Shown here piece by piece: positions 1-5,929 of a stretch of 8,735 bases of DNA. The DNA is from Nitrospinota bacterium (GTDB lineage Bacteria > Nitrospinota_A > UBA7883 > JACRLM01): assembly GCA_015231995.1 (NCBI GenBank), contig JADGAO010000141.1, positions 1 to 8,735 on the forward strand, read 5' to 3'. The stretch's first letter is position 1. The number at the start of each line of letters is the position of its first letter. Under the pieces are notes generated by a model, which did no database searches, was not told the origin of the DNA, and was given only the letters and a program-made list of their open reading frames with translations. A program made the translations under genes and the position numbers.

Positions 1-1525
1 TCATCGGCTCGCGTTTTGGGGACAGGTCTGTATCCTGCCGCGATACGAGCGTCGTGGCCGACGGGCCTTCTTCGTAGAACTCCACCTCGCTACCGGGGTC
101 GAGTTTTTGCGTGTTCAAAAGGTACGACACGTCCACCCCGTAAACGTTCACATACGTCGCCGGAACGGTCAAAGCCAACGCGATGATCGCATAGGGCGCG
201 AACGCCATCCGGTTTCTTGCGAGCGTCATCACAGCCCCGCCCACCACCATAAGCAGGCCCATCAGCATCACACCTTTGTGTATGCCGATAATGGGAATGA
301 CGAAAAAACCAGCCGCGATCGAGCCAAGCACGCATCCAGCTGTGTTGATGGCGTAAAGCCGGCCGACGTCCCCGCCCGCTTTGCCGCCACGCGGCTTGGC
401 CGATTCCAGGGCCAGCGGGAACCCCGCCCCCATGAAAAACGCGCTTGGGAAAACCGCTACTAAAGCCAGCGCCACGAACGGCGCCATCGGCTCCGCCCCG
501 GGTATGAGATTGAGGAAAGAGTCTTTAGGAATCACGCCTGCGATCAGCTCGGTGATTGGCTGGTTCGCGGAGAACATCACAAGAGAGACCAGCGCAAACC
601 ATCCCACCCCCAGCATGGAAAACCCGAACAGGGCGGACGAGTCCAGCTTTACACGCCGCAGAACAAACGACGACGCCGCGCCGCCAATCCCGATGCCTGC
701 CAGGAAAATGGAGAGTATCAGCGAAAATGCGTAAGTCGTGTTGTTGAGCGTAAGAGTAAGAGTCCGCGTCCAAAGAACTTCCAGAGCCAACGCGCAAAAC
801 CCGGACAACCCGAAAAGAGCCAGCGGCAGTGAATCCAGTTTCTCAGAGTCCGGCGCGGATCGTTTTTTCTTTTCTTCATCCGCCGGTTGCGTCCATGACG
901 TCTCTTTGAAGAACGTCCAGACGACGGCGCCGATGATTATGTTCAGGGCCGCGCCCACGCGCAGTGTGTTGGACAACCCCAGGTGTTCCACCATGAAAAA
1001 TCCGGTGGCCACGCATCCGGCCACCGCGCCGAGCGTGTTGACCGCGTACAGCCTCCCGGCGGTAGAACCTGTTCCCGGCCCAGTCTGGGCGAAGTGGCGG
1101 ACGAGAGCGGGAAGCGTGCCGCCCATCAGAGTCGCAGGAATCACAAGTATCGCCACGGCAAGCGCGAACCTGATGGCCGTGACGTATGGAGTTACGCCCT
1201 CGGCTCCTGAATGAAGCGCAAGGTAGATTTTCCCAAGAACGATGAGGAAGACTGGAAACAGAAGAACGTACACGCCCAACGCCGCTTCCAGTGTGGCGTA
1301 CAACCGCAGAGGCGCCAGACCCTTGTCAAGCCTGCGCCCGGCCAGCTCCGCCCCAAGCCCCAGCCCGCCCATGAACGCCGCCAGAACCGCGCCGACCGCG
1401 TGGACGCTCACCCCGAAAAGAAGGGATAACTGCCTGGCCCAGACTATTTCGTAGGCCAGTCCGGCCGCGCCGGAAAAAAGGAAGAGAAGCGTAAGGGCTA
1501 TACGAACCTGGGCTGGAGGAATCAT
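1..1525 (-). CDS. Spermidine-synthase-like polytopic membrane protein (3'-truncated by window edge)
   Basis: I translated this frame by hand: 508 open codons from ATG at 1525 to the window edge with no stop. The membrane part is an internal duplication. Half 1 has FSGAAGLAYEIVWAR (residues 17-31), PATLMGGTLPAL (130-141) and GRLYAVNTLGA (158-168). Half 2 repeats these as LSGFCALALEVLWTR (240-254), FPSAFFMGAGFPL (359-371) and GRLYAINTAG (388-397). Many hydrophobic helices are present, with a charged linker at about 213-230. The motif EFYEEGPSATTLV (482-494) is the beginning of a SpeE-like aminopropyltransferase fold, whose active site lies outside the window. Such fusions are common in environmental bacteria and their substrate is generally unknown, so real spermidine synthesis is not implied. 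The start overlaps the stop of the preceding propeller gene (ATGA), indicating translational coupling and membership of the same operon. Confidence 0.9.
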   Translation of the reverse strand, partial: MIPPAQVRIALTLLFLFSGAAGLAYEIVWARQLSLLFGVSVHAVGAVLAAFMGGLGLGAELAGRRLDKGLAPLRLYATLEAALGVYVLLFPVFLIVLGKIYLALHSGAEGVTPYVTAIRFALAVAILVIPATLMGGTLPALVRHFAQTGPGTGSTAGRLYAVNTLGAVAGCVATGFFMVEHLGLSNTLRVGAALNIIIGAVVWTFFKETSWTQPADEEKKKRSAPDSEKLDSLPLALFGLSGFCALALEVLWTRTLTLTLNNTTYAFSLILSIFLAGIGIGGAASSFVLRRVKLDSSALFGFSMLGVGWFALVSLVMFSANQPITELIAGVIPKDSFLNLIPGAEPMAPFVALALVAVFPSAFFMGAGFPLALESAKPRGGKAGGDVGRLYAINTAGCVLGSIAAGFFVIPIIGIHKGVMLMGLLMVVGGAVMTLARNRMAFAPYAIIALALTVPATYVNVYGVDVSYLLNTQKLDPGSEVEFYEEGPSATTLVSRQDTDLSPKREPM

Positions 1526-2559
1526 TGTTGGCGAAGCATGTCTTTTGCAGGGGCGAGCTTAACCTTAAGCTGTTTATTGCCTTCCAACAGCATGGCGTTA
1601 TCGAGCGCGCCTATCTTGTCCATAGAGCCTTCCGTGAACCATATCTTTCCGCCCGGCCCCGCCCATATGGAGTTCGGGTACGATTTGCCGGTCGGCACGT
1701 CGAACGCCTGAAAGGCGCTGGTGGAGGAAGTGAACTTGACGATCCTGTTGTCCGTCCCCTGAATCATCCAGACGTTGTCCTTGTCGTCAATGGCGATATC
1801 CTGCGTACCTTTGTTTTTTGGAAGCGTATAGTCCTTGGACTCCCCGGTCTTGGGGTCGAACCGGGTGAGGGCGTTATCAACCATCTTCATGTACCAGATA
1901 AAACCCTTGGAATCCACGAGCGTCCCGATGGCGGATTGAATCTGCGGGCCGATCTTCCACTCCGCAAACTTTTTGGTGGACGGGTCGAATTTCGTAATCT
2001 TATTGCCCGCCCTCTGGATGAACCATATCCCGCCATGAGCGTCTTCGGCAAGGTCGTACGAATTGCTCAGGTTGGTCGGGATGGTGTAATCGATAAATTT
2101 CTCCGTCTTCGGGTCGAACACCGTGAGCAGGTTGCTGTTCCAGCCGAGCGTCCACACCCTGCCGTCCCTTGTCGCCAGTATGGTGGCAGGATTCGTCTTC
2201 GGCGTCGGCAGGAAATATTCCGTGAACTTGCCGCTCTTCAGGTCGAACTTGCATATGGCGTTGACGTCCTGTTCGGCTATCCAGAAAGTGTTTCCATCCT
2301 TGCTGATTGACATGTCAAGAGGCTCGCTCTTGGTGGATGGGATGGGGTATTCCTTGAATTCCTCTTTGGCCGGATCGAAAACCGTAAGCTTGTTGGCCCG
2401 GAACTGGAGGAACCAGACCTTCCCCGAAGGAGCAACCTTTATGGAATTCGGATAGGAGCCGGGGTTGCCGTATGCGTATTCCTTGATAATATCCCCCGCC
2501 CGCGCATCGGCGGCGGGCAGGAGAAACGACAAAACCAGCGCAACGCTTCTGACGAACAT
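1522..2559 (-). CDS. Secreted Vgb/NHL-type seven-bladed beta-propeller protein
   Basis: A 345-residue protein related to the virginiamycin B lyase (Vgb)/NHL superfamily. I chose the ATG at 2559 because it directly precedes a Sec signal peptide (MFVRSVALVLSFLLPAADARA, predicted cleavage after residue 21). The 44 extra upstream codons lie inside the previous gene and look unlike a signal. Seven blades each carry a G-x-(I/V)-W-(F/M/T) core: Trp at 49, 93, 136, 179, 222, 264 and 307, with intervening N-x-(I/L)-x-x-FDP-x-(T/S) turns. There is no membrane anchor, so a soluble periplasmic protein is expected. It begins 7 nt after the stop of the anchored paralogue and ends in an ATGA overlap with the next gene. 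Antibiotic lyase activity is unlikely. A binding, scaffold or maturation role for the neighbouring redox proteins is inference only. Confidence 0.85.
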   Translation of the reverse strand: MFVRSVALVLSFLLPAADARAGDIIKEYAYGNPGSYPNSIKVAPSGKVWFLQFRANKLTVFDPAKEEFKEYPIPSTKSEPLDMSISKDGNTFWIAEQDVNAICKFDLKSGKFTEYFLPTPKTNPATILATRDGRVWTLGWNSNLLTVFDPKTEKFIDYTIPTNLSNSYDLAEDAHGGIWFIQRAGNKITKFDPSTKKFAEWKIGPQIQSAIGTLVDSKGFIWYMKMVDNALTRFDPKTGESKDYTLPKNKGTQDIAIDDKDNVWMIQGTDNRIVKFTSSTSAFQAFDVPTGKSYPNSIWAGPGGKIWFTEGSMDKIGALDNAMLLEGNKQLKVKLAPAKDMLRQQ

Positions 2560-2566
2560 CCCGCCA

Positions 2567-3937
2567 TCAATCTTTCTTCGCGCGGGTTTTAAATATGACC
2601 ACAGCTCCGCCCAGCGCCAGAAGAATGAGAAGGCCCGCCGCGCCGTATTTATAGAGCAAGGTTTTCTTGCCATGCTCTTCCTGGTCGGCAAGCTTCTTAA
2701 GATTCTCCTCTGCGGCGTTTTTAGGAGCGATACCCACAGAGGCGGGCACGCTTTTACGAACGAGCCGGGCGATCTTGTTGGCCATCTGCCCGCTTTCGGT
2801 GAACCAGACGTCGCCTTTGCTGTCTATGGCCACGCCCATCGGCTGGCTGTGCGAGCCGGCGATATCGAAAACGCCCCATTTGAGATTGTCCTGGTCGAAA
2901 TAGCCTATTTTGCCCAACATGCTATCAACCACCCAAATCCTGTTGTCGGCCGCAATGGCGATGGCCTGCGGAACCGCGTTGTAGCCGATCAGGTCCACCG
3001 CGCTGAAAGCTTCCACTTCGGGGATAAGCACGCCCAACTGCTTTGTCTGCGGCTGGCAGAACCAGAGCTTCCCGGCTTTGTCGAACCTCATCTGCCCCGG
3101 CTGGGCGGCATGGATGTTTATCGGAAACTTCCTGAACGTTTTCGTCTCGGGCTGATAACGTCCGATGTAGTTGCCGTTGACTTCGCCAACCCAGACGTTC
3201 CCCTTGTCATCCACGGCGATACCCATGGGGCATGTGCCCTCGCCAAGGCTCATCTCTACGATTTTTTCGGTGGACTGATCCACGTAGCCGAACTTGCCGC
3301 CGTTCTTCTCCACAAACCATATCCTGCCGTGGGGATCGGCCGCGATGTCGTATGGCTGGGCGTTTTTGTTCGGCAGGAGAAATTCCACGAACTCCTCTTT
3401 TTCCGGGTCGAAACGTAAGATGGAGTTGCCCAAAAGCAGAACGGTCCAAACTATCCCGTCCTTGTCAATGACGAGACTGCCAGGCCCTCCGACGCTGAAA
3501 ACGTTCATGGTGTTTTCAGGCATCGTCTTGTTGGACGGATCGTATTTCCAGGCTGAGTCTGGAAGGTCTTTGGTCGAGGGTATCCTGTATTCCTTAAGAA
3601 CCCTGCTGGCGGGATCGAATACGGCGATGTTGTTGCCAGCCGATTCGGTGAACCAGATGCGGTCTTTTTTATCCACCGTTATCCCATAAGGGGAACTGTA
3701 AGGCTTCGGAAGAGAGAACTCTTCAATCGTTACCGGGCCTGAAAGCGGCGTCGCGGTTAGAACGGACACCACCGGGTCGACAGCTTCGCCTTTTACCGCG
3801 CCGATAGCCAGACCGGGCGCAAAGATCGTGACCGCAATTAATGAAAACAAAAAGACCGACGCGGCGGCCGGTCTTTTGGTCTCCTTTTCGCCTGATACCC
3901 TTATTGGGCGGGCGTTACCAAGTAAACGTAGGTTCAT
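2567..3937 (-). CDS. Membrane-anchored Vgb/NHL-type seven-bladed beta-propeller protein
   Basis: 456 residues. The N-terminus holds a hydrophobic signal segment (about residues 25-47) after a long basic leader. Seven Vgb/NHL blades follow, with core Trp residues at 95, 164, 207, 249, 292, 335 and 378. An insertion of roughly 25 residues (about 122-148) separates blades 1 and 2. A charged linker (about 405-427) leads to a C-terminal transmembrane helix (428-449) ending in KTRAKKD, so the propeller should face the periplasm with a short basic cytoplasmic tail. The ATG at 3937 overlaps the preceding qcrC-like gene by 23 nt and has GAGG 7 nt upstream, which supports it. It is paralogous to the next gene. 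Its place directly after the cytochrome genes suggests an accessory subunit or docking protein for that complex, which is inference. Vgb lyase activity is not supported by context. Confidence 0.85.
   Translation of the reverse strand: MNLRLLGNARPIRVSGEKETKRPAAASVFLFSLIAVTIFAPGLAIGAVKGEAVDPVVSVLTATPLSGPVTIEEFSLPKPYSSPYGITVDKKDRIWFTESAGNNIAVFDPASRVLKEYRIPSTKDLPDSAWKYDPSNKTMPENTMNVFSVGGPGSLVIDKDGIVWTVLLLGNSILRFDPEKEEFVEFLLPNKNAQPYDIAADPHGRIWFVEKNGGKFGYVDQSTEKIVEMSLGEGTCPMGIAVDDKGNVWVGEVNGNYIGRYQPETKTFRKFPINIHAAQPGQMRFDKAGKLWFCQPQTKQLGVLIPEVEAFSAVDLIGYNAVPQAIAIAADNRIWVVDSMLGKIGYFDQDNLKWGVFDIAGSHSQPMGVAIDSKGDVWFTESGQMANKIARLVRKSVPASVGIAPKNAAEENLKKLADQEEHGKKTLLYKYGAAGLLILLALGGAVVIFKTRAKKD
3840..3877 (-). 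terminator. Terminator-like hairpin inside the start of the anchored propeller gene
   Basis: A perfect 9-bp inverted repeat, AAAAGACCG at 3850-3858 and CGGTCTTTT at 3869-3877, encloses a 10-nt GC-rich loop. Read on the minus strand, the stem is followed by a T-rich run (TTTTTGTTTT). This has the shape of an intrinsic terminator or attenuator in the sense direction of the operon, located about 20 codons into the propeller gene and just before its signal peptide. It may reduce expression of the last three genes relative to the cytochromes. The stem also encodes protein, so chance is possible. Confidence 0.35.
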
Positions 3938-4646
3938 ACATATGCCTCATTTGCCAGTTGGCGTCCTTATATCCACCTTCGGCGCTTTCCATATTATAGG
4001 CGGCGTGCCCGGTACCGCTAGTATCAGCCTCGACTTTGCCAGCTGTGTACTTGCCAACGCCTATTTGCAAGGCGCGCTCCACACTGTAATACTTGAAAAC
4101 GTCCACGGGAGGAATCGCCATCCGCGGACCCATCCCCGGGTTATGGCAGGCGTCGCATCCGAGAATCTTGGCCTGATGTCCGCTCTTTACCGCTACTGCG
4201 GCGATGACAAGGCCGAAAACGATCGCCGGAATCCCGTAAACAAAACTCTTCACCAAGCCGGATTTCATCGCGGACGCCTTGTTCATGACGCCTTTGAGGC
4301 CCGGTATTCTGGCGAAAGGTATCCGCCCGGCAAATGGAAGCAAAAACAAAAGAACCCCGATGACGATAGGGGTGATCGGCATCAGAAACAGATATCTCTT
4401 CCAACTGCCGCCGAATGTCCAAAACGGTTGCCAGAGCATAAGGAACAACCACTCCGGCCCAGGCACGTTTTCGCCATCGTCAGGAAGCGGACTCATTGCA
4501 GGGGCGTCGTCGGGAACCGGGAATTGGTATGCAAGGTACCCTACAACCGCCAAAACGGCGATCATTACAACAGATAAGGTCAGCACATAATGCGGCCACC
4601 ACTTGACGGATTTCTTTCCAGCCGCTTTTTCCATGGTTTCGCTCAT
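3915..4646 (-). CDS. qcrC: Quinol:cytochrome c oxidoreductase subunit IV / cytochrome c fusion (QcrC type)
   Basis: 243 residues, close to the size of Bacillus-type QcrC. Residues 1-155 resemble subunit IV of b6f/bc complexes: three transmembrane helices (about 20-40, 84-103, 134-153) and a PEWL motif (64-67) in place of the usual PEWY of the quinol-oxidation (Qo) site. After helix 3 comes a periplasmic cytochrome c segment with one heme attachment motif CDACH (164-168). Methionines at 172, 176, 219, 233 and 236 are candidate axial ligands, and the tail is rich in aromatic residues (MYEPTFTW). It starts 18 nt after the cytochrome b gene and its 3' end overlaps the anchored propeller gene, so all three are likely co-translated. 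Expected role: complete the Qo site with cytochrome b and pass electrons outward through its c heme. The start is not strongly marked; the best purine run (AGGGGA) lies rather far upstream. Confidence 0.88.
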   Translation of the reverse strand: MSETMEKAAGKKSVKWWPHYVLTLSVVMIAVLAVVGYLAYQFPVPDDAPAMSPLPDDGENVPGPEWLFLMLWQPFWTFGGSWKRYLFLMPITPIVIGVLLFLLPFAGRIPFARIPGLKGVMNKASAMKSGLVKSFVYGIPAIVFGLVIAAVAVKSGHQAKILGCDACHNPGMGPRMAIPPVDVFKYYSVERALQIGVGKYTAGKVEADTSGTGHAAYNMESAEGGYKDANWQMRHMYEPTFTW

Positions 4647-4664
4647 GATGTTACAATCTTTCCC

Positions 4665-5297
4665 CTAAACTTTACCGGAAAGCCCAATCCGTCTCATGAG
4701 GATTATGTGAATCCTCCACACCATCACAAGCAGGAGAGGAAGAAGCATTATATGCACGGCGAAATTCCTTCCCAGTGTGAAATTGGACAAAAGCGGCTCT
4801 TTAAGGAAATGACCCGCCACGGGTATCAAGGCCACCCAGTCCGCCCAGATGATAAGCTCCCAATAACTGCGCCAGTCCCACGGCATGATGATGCCGGTGA
4901 TAAGCAGTAGCGCGTATATCATCGCCAGGGTAAGGCCGGTCCACCAGTTAAGCTCCCTGGGCGCGCGATAGGCCCGTTTGGCCATGACGTGGATCATGTG
5001 TATGAAGATGAACGCTATGCCGAGTGTGCAACTCCACCTGTGGGCGTTGCGAGCCAGATCGCCCAAAAAGGCCGTGTTGCACATGGTCTTTATGCTCTCG
5101 TGCGCCAGTTCCGGCACGGGGACATAATAAAAAAGCATATAAAAACCGGTGAGAAACTGCACCATGATGCATCCGGTCGCAAGCCCGCCGAAAAGCCACC
5201 AAAGGTTGATGGACTCGCCAAGAGGGTACTCTATATGCTCGGCGTAAAACTCCCGCACCCCAAGCCTCACGTCCACCCAGTCAATCAAAGCTTTCAT
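4665..5297 (-). CDS. qcrB: Cytochrome b6-type subunit of a quinol:cytochrome c oxidoreductase (QcrB type)
   Basis: 210 residues, the length of b6-type split cytochrome b. There are four transmembrane helices (about 31-57, 86-108, 119-139, 180-200). Bis-His heme ligands are visible: H86 and H100 in helix B (13 residues between) and H182 and H197 in helix D (14 residues between, as in b6/QcrB rather than mitochondrial cytochrome b). A PWDWRSYWE stretch (139-147) matches the conserved region after helix C. Cys43, in GCIMVQFLTGFYMLFYY, lines up with the cysteine that binds the extra heme ci in cytochrome b6. The start is preceded by GGAGAG. It lies 24 nt after the lipoprotein gene and 18 nt before the subunit IV/c fusion. 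It should oxidise (mena)quinol in the inner membrane. No Rieske iron-sulfur protein gene is seen in the window. Confidence 0.93.
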   Translation of the reverse strand: MKALIDWVDVRLGVREFYAEHIEYPLGESINLWWLFGGLATGCIMVQFLTGFYMLFYYVPVPELAHESIKTMCNTAFLGDLARNAHRWSCTLGIAFIFIHMIHVMAKRAYRAPRELNWWTGLTLAMIYALLLITGIIMPWDWRSYWELIIWADWVALIPVAGHFLKEPLLSNFTLGRNFAVHIMLLPLLLVMVWRIHIILMRRIGLSGKV

Positions 5298-5321
5298 TAT
5301 CTCTCCAGAGCCTAAATGGTG

Positions 5322-5819
5322 TCAGTTAGCCGCTTTGGCCTCTGCGGGCATACTGCGGAACTGATCTTCGTTTATCGTGTCGGCCATGAAATCTATCTTC
5401 CACTCGTTCGTTTTTTCGTCGAGAATCAGATTTATCTGGCTGGTCGTGGTAAATGTCCCGCCGAATGTCGAGGGGTTCTGAACCTCGAATTTGACCGTGG
5501 CCACAAGATCGCCCTTCGAATTGCGCTCTTTCGGAACCAGCACTTCCTTGGCTTTGAAAGAAGTGTCGTTTTTATAATTTTCAGTCCACTTCCGGAAATC
5601 GTCCGGGCTTAACTGGCTATATTTGGTGCTCACCATTTTAAGAGCCTCCAGGTTGGTCAACTTCCCCCCCTCCGAGAGGAGCTGGAAGAATTTCGACACA
5701 ACCTGATCTGGCGGCGTGGCCGGGGGAGTTGAAACCGTACCCTTGGAGCATCCGGCTGAAGTCATTGCGATTAAAGCGGCCAATAACAAAACTTTGGGAA
5801 ATACGAACTGCCTGCGCAT
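5322..5819 (-). CDS. Putative NTF2-like lipoprotein of unknown function
   Basis: 165 residues. The N-terminus MRRQFVFPKVLLLAALIAM is a lipoprotein signal sequence followed by a lipobox-like TSAGC with Cys24 as the lipidated residue. A Pro/Thr-rich linker (30-37) precedes an alpha/beta domain. Its arrangement, an early helix (PPDQVVSKFFQLLSEG), polar helices at about 56-82, then strands (KAKEVLVP, LVATVKFEV, TTSQINLILDE, EWKIDFM), resembles the NTF2-like fold of small exported DUF4878-type lipoproteins. No redox motif is present apart from Cys24. It is the first gene after the hairpin terminator and lies 24 nt upstream of cytochrome b, so it probably belongs to the cytochrome/propeller operon. 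A role in assembly or docking is possible but not shown. Upstream only a weak purine-rich SD (AGAGAAAA) is seen. Confidence 0.8.
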   Translation of the reverse strand: MRRQFVFPKVLLLAALIAMTSAGCSKGTVSTPPATPPDQVVSKFFQLLSEGGKLTNLEALKMVSTKYSQLSPDDFRKWTENYKNDTSFKAKEVLVPKERNSKGDLVATVKFEVQNPSTFGGTFTTTSQINLILDEKTNEWKIDFMADTINEDQFRSMPAEAKAAN

Positions 5820-5840
5820 ATTTTCTCTATCTGAATTGTC

Positions 5841-5885
5841 TATTTTTAAAATAGGAGACCGGGTTTTCGAAAAAACCCGGTCTCC
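5841..5885 (-). terminator. Intrinsic terminator downstream of the nosZ-like gene
   Basis: A perfect 14-bp stem, GGAGACCGGGTTTT at 5854-5867 pairing with 5872-5885, has a 4-nt CGAA loop. On the minus strand it is followed by TATTTTAAAAATAG, only partly U-rich. It lies in the 110-nt gap between the nosZ-like stop and the lipoprotein start. The likely effect is to end most transcripts after the copper enzyme and let a fraction read through into the electron-transfer genes. Because the stem is symmetric it could also act on plus-strand transcripts, though the other flank is not T-rich. Confidence 0.8.
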
Positions 5886-5929
5886 ACTATAACTACTGGA
5901 AGAGCAAGCGGAACTTACCGCGCCATCGG

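Noticed and set aside
1525..2310. Long plus-strand open frame opposite the second propeller gene
   Set aside because: It is antisense to a well-supported gene with seven regular blades. Repeated fragments in this frame are mirror products of the propeller repeats.
2560..2691. 44-codon N-terminal extension of the soluble propeller gene
   Set aside because: It overlaps the end of the anchored propeller gene and would bury a good signal peptide. The ATG at 2559 fits better.
2567..3937. Annotation as virginiamycin B lyase (antibiotic resistance)
   Set aside because: Only the general propeller fold is shared. The respiratory context, membrane anchor and paralogous pair argue against a streptogramin lyase.
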